A stretch of DNA of 22,559 nucleotides from Halocafeteria seosinensis (lineage: Eukaryota > Sar > Bigyra > Bicosoecida). Numbering within the stretch: position 1 is the stretch's first letter; each line of letters opens with the position of its first letter. The notes beneath the pieces are model-generated. The model was not told the origin of the DNA. It did not search any database and was given only the letters and a program-made list of their open reading frames with translations. Positions 1 through 7,201 of this stretch are shown here, piece after piece. The DNA lies in NCBI GenBank assembly GCA_001687465.1, contig LVLI01000777.1:1-22559 (forward strand), in the 5' to 3' direction. Made by a program: the position numbers and the translations under genes.

Positions 1-886
1 CCTTTAACTCGCTCCGAGAAACGCGGTTTCCCCTTCTACGGCGACATACAAGCCCTTTTATATCCCACCAGTGATGCCATCAGGTAGCGCCCATCCAAAT
101 TAATGAGTTGATGCATACGCATTGCGATATTCGCTCTACACCTGTACCATACACTCCCTCCTCCATACTCGTCAAAGACCAGTGCGCCATTGCGACCCTC
201 CCCCTCCTAACTTCAACTTTTTGCCCGAATTTTGGAGAAACGAGGCACATGCTGTATTGCAGTGACCAACAGAGCGGAAAGACGTCAATCCGTGACCAAA
301 TGTACATACACAGACTCTCAAGAATAGGTACGAAACCCTTCATCGACAGTACACTAAGAGCACCAGCCGCCGGCTGCCATGGAGTCGGCTGACCTTGGAA
401 GGCCCGGCTGTCAAGAACGGACTTGTACAACCAACTAAGGCTGATACTGAGAGTGTTAATCTACGGTCCTCTTTGTACCAAACACGCCACGTTCACGGGC
501 AGTTCATTCTCGGTTATGCCAGCACTATCTCCCTCCTACTGAGCCACAGTGCCTGACCTTCGGCCGACTTCGTTTACACAGGAAGGCAGGATGGGGTTTC
601 GCTTGATGCCAGAAAGCCCCATTCACACATATTTTTTTGGGGATCTCTCCAAAGTAAACGCCGCTACGAGATTGCGCAAACTCTCAATGAGTGACGAAAA
701 ATGGAAGGGTCCGCTGACTTGAGGAAAAGGATGCACTGCAAAACCCTCAGTACATATCGATATTCCAATTATAACTCGACGATATTGTATTATACTCATA
801 TTGTGTAAGTACATACACTTTAGTGAATAATGTGGTGTTTTTCGATTATCCGAACGTCGACTATGCGCATAACTGCATATCCGGGT
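1..886. other. Left-end region without a supported gene
   Basis: Both strands carry open stretches of about 95-116 codons between 80 and 430, but neither shows a recognisable domain, splice pattern or start context, and they overlap each other antisense. The minus-strand one opens at a TTG. A further minus-strand stretch at 623-913 is similar in quality. I see no tRNA, rRNA or promoter signal here and treat this as intergenic. Confidence 0.4.
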
Positions 887-989
887 GTAAGCATGAGTAA
901 CTAGCGTAAGCATGAATAACTACAGGGGAGAGTTCCCCCTAGGTGCGGAATGTAAGCCCGAATAACTAGCGTAAGCATGAGTAACTAGC
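887..989. repeat. 19-bp tandem repeat in two pairs
   Basis: The unit GTAAGCATGAGTAACTAGC occurs at 887-905, 906-923 (one substitution and one base shorter), 952-970 (two or three substitutions) and 971-989 (perfect). The two head-to-tail pairs are separated by 28 bp of unrelated sequence, so the block looks like a duplication of a dimer. No coding role is visible. Confidence 0.85.
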
Positions 990-1045
990 CTCCCCTACGG
1001 TCCCCCGTGCGACCTTCCCCCAAGTAAGGGAGTTAGGAAGTAGGG

Positions 1046-1132
1046 GTGTCCTGAGGAAGTAAGGGGGGAGTTCGGGGGAGTCAAAATTACAAAAAAAGGT
1101 GTCCTGAGGAAGTAATGTGTCCTGAGGAAGTA
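1046..1132. repeat. Short direct repeat, three copies
   Basis: GTGTCCTGAGGAAGTA occurs exactly at 1046-1061, 1099-1114 and 1117-1132. The last two copies are almost adjacent. Degenerate relatives (AGGAAGTAGGGG-like) precede the first copy at about 1022-1045. The surrounding sequence is G-rich on this strand. Confidence 0.85.
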
Positions 1133-1173
1133 CAAAAAGGCTCCCAGAGGGGACTGACGACCGTCCCAGTCAA

Positions 1174-1186
1174 GGGGTTAGGGTTA
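1174..1186 (+). repeat. Short TTAGGG-like telomeric motif
   Basis: The stretch GGGGTTAGGGTTA contains barely two telomere-type units directly after the two repeat families. It is too short to call an interstitial telomere. It could be chance in a G-rich block. Confidence 0.35.
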
Positions 1187-1408
1187 TCTACGTAACCTCT
1201 GCAACGTTTGATAGCAGTGTCATCAAACTTGACGTGTTAAATAATCCTCCCTTTATCACACCGCAGGTAACCGAATGCCCAAAACGTCGAGCAGAACTGT
1301 TTAGGGGCCTATCCGATGTCTTGATCAATTGGGGAGAGATTCCCGGACAATTAACAACGTTCTGTTTGAAGAGACTACTTACAGCGTTCAAACTAAGTTC
1401 GAGGTACT

Positions 1409-2096
1409 ATGCCACACGTGGGAGAGAGGAACAATTCCTGGTTGGGCGACAAGGAGGAAGGCTGCGCCTTTAGCAATTGTGACGAAAAGTGGGAACCCTG
1501 CGGGAACAACGCTGGCAATGTGGTGAATGGTCCTGCTGCGGTTGTGAAGCATCGCTCGAGGAATGGAAAGAGACTCCTCTGAGGGACTGAAGATCCTGGC
1601 TGTTGCGATAACGTGCGGACAAGGACACCCAAATAAGTTCATATGGAAGCAACTCTGACAAGTTAACTTGTTTGGAGGATGACGTTATACGAGTTGAAGA
1701 GATAATGCTAGAGTGTTCATAAAAGGACATTGACGCAGTTGCAAAAGAGGACTATGAGGACATGCCTTCAGATATATCGGAAGACGACTGCGAGGCTGAC
1801 GCTGATGGAATCATGGATCCGCGAGAAAGCACCATCACGATCAAAGAGCGAGAAGCAGGTCAGACAGGGAAGAAATCTCAGCAATCCAGAAAGTGGCTCC
1901 TGGATCATGTCTTGCTCCCCAGGCTGAAGGAAGCGGGGTATAACCGAGAGCAATATTCTCAGGTATACTTTACCACTATGAAAGTCCTCAATCATTTTCA
2001 GAAGAATGCTCACAGGATGTTACTTGTGAAACCGGCTTCGAAGGAGACTTCAACGATTCAAACCATTGGGTATGCTGAAACCTTGAGAGTTGGAAT
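1409..2096 (+). pseudogene. Broken coding region upstream of chromodomain ORF
   Basis: Three stretches with protein-like composition follow each other in different frames. From the ATG at 1409, frame 2 runs about 58 codons to a TGA and then resumes. Frame 1, from about 1612, gives a strongly acidic segment that is interrupted by a TAA near 1717 and continues through the ATG at 1762 to about 1962. After that, frame 0 continues with acidic, cysteine-containing sequence, is interrupted by a TGA at 2076-2078, and then leads directly into the chromodomain frame. No GT-AG pair of the usual 60-76 nt size repairs these joins cleanly. I infer a decayed gene, or the decayed N-terminal part of a chromodomain protein. 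The alternative is several small exons whose borders I could not place. The protein is not recognised outside the chromodomain. Confidence 0.35.
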
Positions 2097-2459
2097 ATGT
2101 TACACACCTCATCTGACGCACCACAAGCATCGTCCGTCATACCGAAGGCATTGCAAGCATTGTCCACAAAACCAAAGGCATTGCAAGCATCGCCCACAAA
2201 ACCAAAGGGGTCACAATTGTCCTGGAAGCGAAAGCCACCTGCAGCAACGTGCAAGGGCATTCCAAAGAAGCCACGGCAAACGAAAAACCAACAGGGGAAG
2301 GACAACGGTATGTGGATAGTAGGGAAATTCCGGAAGTTTGACTCTTCCTGCAACAAAGTCTGTGTCAAGTGGAGTGGGAACCACAAGGACACTTGGGAAC
2401 CAGTAGTCAATCTCAGGGAAGACTCGGCGCCTTTTTTCAGCAATCTTGGAATCCGTTAG
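2097..2459 (+). CDS. Chromodomain-containing protein, possibly gene remnant
   Basis: This is an intact 120-residue frame from ATG to TAG. Residues 1-35 are Ser/Pro/Ala/Gln rich and include two copies of a ten-residue repeat (KALQALSTKP and KALQASPTKP). Residues 36-70 are lysine-rich, which suits nucleic-acid contact. Residues 71-108 match the chromodomain pattern: a W-I-V-G-K-F start, then VKWSG, then the hallmark TWEPVVNL. Chromodomains bind methylated histone tails and also occur at the C-terminus of chromovirus integrases. No integrase, reverse transcriptase or LTR is visible here. The frame follows on from broken coding sequence upstream (1409-2096), so it may be the surviving 3' part of a longer gene rather than a complete small protein. 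The domain call is firm; its being an active gene is uncertain. Confidence 0.5.
   Translation: MLHTSSDAPQASSVIPKALQALSTKPKALQASPTKPKGSQLSWKRKPPAATCKGIPKKPRQTKNQQGKDNGMWIVGKFRKFDSSCNKVCVKWSGNHKDTWEPVVNLREDSAPFFSNLGIR
2142..2201 (+). repeat. Two 30-bp in-frame direct repeats
   Basis: Units 2142-2171 and 2172-2201 differ at only about three positions, and a degenerate third unit follows at 2202-2222. Each encodes ten residues of the basic linker in the chromodomain frame. The length being a multiple of three fits expansion inside a translated sequence. Confidence 0.8.
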
Positions 2460-2591
2460 AAGACACTCTTCCAATACCGGTTGCTTTTCAGGTCGATAAG
2501 CTGCTCGACTCCTGAACTGTACTAGCGATCTCCTTCATGAACTTGATTGCAGCTTCTCCAATGCCACCCAGTTAGAGCAAAGATGCTATGG

Positions 2592-2861
2592 TTAGGTGCC
2601 CCCTATCTGCTTACGTAGCGTTTCCCGCCAGTCTCTGCGACGGGCCCGCTGTTCCACTCTGAGGACCGAGACCAAACAATTGCAGGATTTCAAAGTATTG
2701 ACGTAAACCCATACTTCATCAATGCTTTCCCTCCCTATCTCGACGAAGCCTCTTGGCCCGAGGAGGGAGTGTGGAGCGTAGACTGTGCTACTTGGATCGT
2801 TCGCTACAATCATTACAATGCCACAACTGGGTGACTGAACATCCGTGCCGCACGTCTGCAA
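2592..2861 (-). other. Unassigned minus-strand open frame
   Basis: An open frame of 89 codons ends in TAA at 2592. A plausible splice acceptor (a gttgcag context, about 2858-2864) sits at its 5' edge, so it could be a last exon. An ATG-initiated short exon about 100 nt further upstream would join in frame, but its donor is weak. The composition is protein-like, ending in an Arg-rich C-terminus, but no domain is recognised. It is recorded only because it is the longest unexplained open stretch between the chromodomain ORF and the membrane-protein gene. Confidence 0.18.
2643..2658 (+). repeat. Dispersed repeat, copy 1
   Basis: GGCCCGCTGTTCCACT is present identically at 19726-19741. The flanks do not align well beyond these 16 bases. 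A shared remnant of an element is possible, but so is coincidence. Confidence 0.4.
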
Positions 2862-3203
2862 CCGGATTCCTCTTCATAGGCTTCTACCTCGTGCCCATAC
2901 ACACTTCACGCCGGCATGACTTTACACCGTCTACCTACTGTCGGTGGAACAAACACGAGACCAGTCGAATCCATCGCTGCAGCCCGCTGTTTGCGACATC
3001 TTGAAGCATTTTACAAGAATCGCACAACTGCACAAGATACCGCTGCCAGAAATCGGCTGTGGCCGTGGCAATGGACCGCATAGTAACTAAATGCATGCAA
3101 AACACTTATTATACCTTCCTCTCTGGTAAACATCCCTGGGTATGTAGACAGCCCTCTCACACGGCGTAGCGGAGCCTGTAGCAGACACGTCTTCCGGTAG
3201 AAG

Positions 3204-3227
3204 CAATACCAATACCAATACCAATAC
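3204..3227. repeat. (CAATAC)4 microsatellite
   Basis: Four perfect CAATAC units in tandem lie in intergenic sequence between the unassigned 2592-2861 frame and the membrane-protein gene. Confidence 0.95.
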
Positions 3228-3528
3228 ACACTCGAATTTAGTTAACGGACGAGATCCGGGAGCGTAGAGCCCCGCAGATCCATCTCCGCGCTGTCTCCAG
3301 TATCTACAGAGTACCGCGCGTGTGTATGCCGTATTGATTTTCACACACGATAGTTTCCCCCAATGTTGTGTGTATAAAATTAGTATTTACACGTCTTTGT
3401 TATGGTTTTGCGTGCACTACATGACAAAGATGTTGCCATGCCTCTATATGCAATTGCTGGCAAGGGCTGGAACAGAGAAGAGAGGCAAAGTCTTTCGAAG
3501 TTCGTCCGTACGATCTTCATGATCTGGG

Positions 3529-4675
3529 CTAGAATTGTTTGTTTACTGACCCTTGCCCGGTCGGATACGGATTCCATTGTGGCTGTGGAGGATACCCAGG
3601 GTTGGCAGGTGGTCCCTTCCGCTGGTTCTGCTGAGGATATGGAGGAGCATAGCTACCAGCGCCCCTTGCACTCGGATTGTTTCGCCCGCCATGGTAAAAG
3701 CCTTGCATTGGAACCCCACCTGTTTCAAGGCTGTGATACTCAAACTTCCCCTGGTTTTTAAGGACAGCGAAAATAGACGCCCCAACACACAATAGCAGCT
3801 GCAGCCCTCCTGCTACTGCGACAAGCGTAGCTCCTGTACTGGGGGAATATTTGAAAAATCCTCCACACTATCATCATCAGAAAGTTCTCGGCGAGCCTCA
3901 GATGAATGAAAATTACAATCGTCACTTTTGATGGCTAGGCCAAGAAGGAGGAGTATGAAGTGAGTGTGCGACGTCAGCTTATACACAAGCGCTGTTGCAG
4001 CGATGTTACACGACCCTGAAAGCATACACGGACGCGGCATGTCGATAAGAACTGTACCACGTTAAAGTTACCACTTGGTACACCACTTACCAGCTGCTAA
4101 TGACACGATGGCTAAAGCAGCGTACCCGTCCTTAAGACAGGTCATTACCAAACCAAACGCCAAAGCAATGCACGGCAAGATGCGCGCGGCGTCGAAATAC
4201 TTCTTATCTTCATCCAACTTTTTCTTGTCGTTCAAAATTTCAAAAATACCCTCAGCTACGTCTCCATACTTAAATCCGAGCTTGCACGAACCTTCGATCT
4301 GTGCATCTACTACAGTAACACCCTTTATCTCGTAGCACTGATACAACTCTCTATGCACTTACGCTTCCTATTACCGTTAGCTGTAGTTTCACATCGGCTT
4401 TCCAAAGGCCGGTTTTTAGGTCAAAATCGACCAAATCCTCATCGTTATCATCTTTCGCCCAATCCTGGATGCCGATAGCTGCCGCGCCGAGGACAAGGGC
4501 CACTGACGCAAGGCACAGCTCTGCGCGCCCAAAGCCGGAAGAAAACGTATAAGTTACCGTATAACGCCCGCGAAATTTAATAAAGGCAGTCACAACATTC
4601 TGTTACTTCGCGACAATTATCAAACGTACGAATCGTCCAGAAATGCTTTCGAAGTTTGTCTCCATTGAAGCCCAT
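3529..4675 (-). CDS. Claudin-like four-pass membrane protein
   Basis: Proposed exons on the minus strand are 4675-4630, 4520-4363, 4298-4091, 4015-3926 and 3860-3529, giving 277 residues ending in TAG. The ATG at 4675 starts a short basic cytosolic head (MGFNGDKLRKHFWTIQ) joined in frame to membrane segment 1 (LCLASVALVLGAAAIGI). A first loop of about 80 residues follows and includes a GLW motif and a later cysteine, as in claudin/PMP22-type proteins. Segments 2 and 3 come from ARILPCIALAFGLVMTCL and YAALAIVSLAAGS. A short loop with YSPSTG precedes segment 4 (ATLVAVAGGLQLLLCVGASI). The tail is rich in Pro, Gly, Tyr and Gln (APPYPQQ, GYPPQPQW), a likely site for protein contacts. Introns are 109, 64, 75 and 65 nt. 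The exon 4/5 junction is ambiguous: a pyrimidine-rich acceptor-like stretch lies inside my exon 4, and alternatives skip the hydrophobic HFILLLLGLA. The first intron is longer than usual. The fold and topology are reasonably sure; the precise family is not. Confidence 0.7.
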
Positions 4676-5061
4676 CTTAGCTCTTCGTCTCGTGATGTGG
4701 TTTTGAATGCGAATACGCTGCAGTCTCCGCGGTGCCTCTGCGAACCGCAGATATAATATATCATCCTCAGTCCTAGATGCATAATGCCGAGAGGGCTACG
4801 GCCCAAACATTTCATTCAGCGTTCAAAAGATCCGTACCAGTGGTATAGACGAGACACTTACAGTACCTGGGTAATGTCTACACAGGGTACACCCTCGAAT
4901 ACATGTATTCTTCGTAGGACGAACTGATGATCTGACCCCCCACAGCCAGCTTAGCTTTCATGGACGTTCCCAGACCTAGTAATTTGCAGTGTGCTATGAT
5001 GTTGTAAGTTAACTTGTAACGCGTCGATACACTTTGTTAATGGTGTAATACAAATACAGCT
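4676..5061. other. Intergenic, upstream of membrane-protein gene
   Basis: This stretch should hold the promoter and 5' UTR of the minus-strand membrane-protein gene. A minus-strand open frame continues from its first exon up to an ATG at 4815, but that frame differs from the one used by the spliced product. I see no clear TATA box or other element. Confidence 0.3.
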
Positions 5062-5152
5062 GGGTGGCACCCCGAGTCCGCGCAGCGGACATGGGCCATG
5101 TGGCGGGCCGCCCCGGGCCGCCCACTTCAACTCCGATGCCGCCGACATACGG
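5062..5152. other. GC-rich structured block
   Basis: About 90 bp of very GC-rich sequence stands in AT-richer surroundings. It holds a perfect 6-bp hairpin GTCCGC-gca-GCGGAC at 5076-5090, a near-palindrome CATGGGCCATG immediately after it, and two GGGCCGCCC copies at 5105-5113 and 5115-5123. Short frames through it encode Gly/Pro/Arg-rich peptides, probably only as a result of composition. It could be a fragment of a dispersed element or a regulatory CpG-rich site in the divergent promoter region. Confidence 0.5.
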
Positions 5153-5157
5153 GTAAA

Positions 5158-5530
5158 CTATCTTGTGTGAAAGAGTATGGAACTCGCTATGTATCCCTTG
5201 TTCCATTTCCACGTTTTATCGTCTAGCAGTTGAACTGTGTTAGCCCTCAACATTAAAATCCGCAGAGGGTCTACGGACCGTCTACCCTCGTCTTGTTCCT
5301 CCCGCTCGTCTTCTACTGCTGTGCAGTATACCCGTACACGGTATACCTCTTCCTCGGACAAAATAATCTCGGACGGCGCTATCTGAACGCCGTTTTATGC
5401 AGCCTCGAGAGTCTCATCTACGGAACCGTTGTACAGTACTTGTACTCGTTGAGTAAGAGCGCTTGGCCCGGCCAAAACCGCGGGGTGGGTATACAACGGA
5501 GCACAGAGGACAATGGCCAACTTCCCTTTC
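5158..5530 (-). other. Interrupted minus-strand coding-like frame
   Basis: One minus-strand frame runs from about 5530 to a TAG at 5158, interrupted by a single TAA near 5397. The part after the stop is markedly acidic (for example AVEDEREEQDEG), which is unlike random sequence. A 63-nt GT-AG segment spanning the TAA (gtacaag to gttcag) would remove it in frame and fits the usual intron size. The upstream end overlaps the start of the plus-strand secreted-protein gene antisense, which argues against an intact gene. No domain is recognised. It may be a gene fragment. Confidence 0.22.
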
Positions 5531-6367
5531 TATTTTCACTTGATCTGCATCTACATTGGCATCATCGACTCTCTTATTATCACTGTTCGGACAGATAGCT
5601 CAATTGCATTGAAATCATTTGCCCTTACTAGAGACAGTTACGCGCCGGCTGGAACGTCCGACAACAGGTTCTGGTTAGGCTACAGAATTCAAGTTTCCCA
5701 TAAGGTGGTAGCGACGGGGATGTATGGTAGCGCCGCACGCTCTGAAGGTGTGCGCGTTGGGCTCTTTAGGCTGAACTTGACATCTACCTGGTTTACCATT
5801 GAAGAAGTTCTTGGACACGGCACTGTCCCCGGTGAAGGAAGAAATCATGCTGTACAGTTTGAGACGCCGGTTGCACTGTTTCCCAATCAGATATATGCCA
5901 TTGCGCAAGGTGGACAATTAATCAAAGAGGCTGGCCTCTTAGTCAAAAACATTGATGTTGCCAAACTTCTGTCCGACCATCCTGCTTTACATTCTTGGGA
6001 GCCGCAGAACGGCAAAGTTGCATTCCTGCTGCATGCTGCGATGTCTTCTCCCTCGGAGCTTGTCGGAAAAGTTGTTACCGAGGACAGCACAAACAGCAAA
6101 CTCCAGGATGTAGGTTTAATCTACTTTGACCCAGAAATGTGTCCTGTCTCAAAAGGCCCAAACGACGACTACAGCAAATGTGTGTGTGTCGACCGTGGCG
6201 AGCATGCATTGGATGAAGCAGCACCTTGCCAACAATGCGTGAACGGATCGATTCCGACCCCAGCCCCTAATGGTGATGATCGAGGAGTAAAGCTCGTCAC
6301 TACAGGATATCGCTCTATTAACATCCCCAAACACAGGGTGAATTGTTGGCGCAACGCTCGTTGCTGA
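5513..6367 (+). CDS. Secreted protein, DUF4082-like domain, Cys-rich tail
   Basis: This is an uninterrupted 284-residue frame from ATG to TGA. Residues 4-24 are a hydrophobic segment typical of a signal peptide. Residues about 30-135 resemble the DUF4082/beta-sandwich pattern of extracellular proteins: a VVATGMYGS strand, then GVRVGLFRLN, later a charged turn, then PVALFPNQIYAIA matching the 'PV-L-aGQ-Y-ia' signature. Potential N-glycosylation sites are NLT at 88 and NGS at 244. Seven cysteines cluster after residue 209 (210, 223, 225, 239, 242, 278, 284), suggesting a disulfide-bonded knot followed by a Pro-rich linker. Export to the cell surface or wall is inferred. The end is abrupt, so an additional downstream exon or a truncated C-terminus cannot be excluded, although I found no convincing donor. 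The family call is by pattern only. Confidence 0.7.
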   Translation: MANFPFYFHLICIYIGIIDSLIITVRTDSSIALKSFALTRDSYAPAGTSDNRFWLGYRIQVSHKVVATGMYGSAARSEGVRVGLFRLNLTSTWFTIEEVLGHGTVPGEGRNHAVQFETPVALFPNQIYAIAQGGQLIKEAGLLVKNIDVAKLLSDHPALHSWEPQNGKVAFLLHAAMSSPSELVGKVVTEDSTNSKLQDVGLIYFDPEMCPVSKGPNDDYSKCVCVDRGEHALDEAAPCQQCVNGSIPTPAPNGDDRGVKLVTTGYRSINIPKHRVNCWRNARC

Positions 6368-7070
6368 CCAGTGTGACCAGCTAGTTCCAGTTGGAGTTTC
6401 ATTTTAACCAAACTTTGTTCCACTGCTTACTGTGACGGGTACGCTTATGATCCGGGGTAGTGACATAGGCAACAGGTATGTACCCCCTAACGGTTCTCGG
6501 TACATTGGAACTTCATTCCATTTGCATCGTTTACGACTCATGCACCGGACGCTACACACATGTGGTATATTCCACTGTCGTCAGAGCTCACATTCCATGT
6601 CCTTCCTATTTAAATCGAAAAGGACCAACAGTTTCTAGTTTCTGCAGCGTTATGACCGGTATGCTATTCAGACACTTGTATCACAGTGCAATCACATGTA
6701 CACTACCAGTAGGCTCCACACGATATCAGACTTCGTCCTTGACAGTACCTTTTGTACCTTTCTTCCTCTAGATAGTCGTAGACCTGTCATAATTTAGCCA
6801 GCTCTGAGTCCGTAGCACAAGGTTGTAGTACCGATAAAACCAGACACAAAGTTAAGTTCCGCGCTTGTAGGCATCCAATGGATTCCAATGCGTACTATAT
6901 GCATAGTTGTCGAAGATAGAGGTATTGGAGATATGAGGGTGACAACAATTGATTGCCGCCACCACTGCCTTCAAAAAACCCTTTCGACCACATTCTGAGC
7001 CGATTCTACCAATTCTGTTTGGAATTTAAGGTAAAGGGACTTAAAGTCACTTAAGTTAGGGCTTCGGAAC
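6368..7070. other. Intergenic region between secreted protein and lipase
   Basis: Plus-strand open stretches at 6432-6638 and 6478-6771 are short, mutually overlapping and lack domains. They may include the 3' UTR of the preceding gene. I see no RNA gene. The last 200 bp hold many short motifs of the ACTTAAGT/CAACTTCA type. Confidence 0.35.
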
Positions 7071-7098
7071 TTCAAGTTGGAGCCAACTTCAACTTGAA
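7071..7098. repeat. Inverted repeat upstream of lipase gene
   Basis: TTCAAGTT at 7071-7078 is the exact reverse complement of AACTTGAA at 7091-7098. A nested pair, AAGTTGG (7074-7080) and CCAACTT (7083-7089), forms a tight hairpin with a 2-nt loop. It lies about 105 bp before the lipase ATG, so it could be in the promoter or 5' UTR. Confidence 0.7.
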
Positions 7099-7201
7099 AC
7101 CCTTCGTGTCAATACATATCGACTGTGCTTGAGGTGCTATTCGATACCACCTTGTTATATTGGCACCCATTGGAAATAGGTATTCTATTGATTAATGTGG
7201 T

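Noticed and set aside
80-430. 116-codon minus-strand and 94-codon plus-strand frames
   Set aside because: They overlap antisense, the longer begins at TTG, and neither shows a domain or splice support; likely chance.
1963-2001. 39-nt GT-AG segment as an intron in the chromodomain locus
   Set aside because: It is too short compared with the 60-76 nt introns here, and being a multiple of three it does not repair the frame change.
3322-3795. Plus-strand open frames opposite the last exon of the membrane-protein gene
   Set aside because: These are antisense shadows of a Pro-rich coding tail.
5009-5212. Gly/Pro/Arg-rich minus-strand frames through the GC-rich block
   Set aside because: The composition is explained by the GC-rich hairpin block; no domain or start context.
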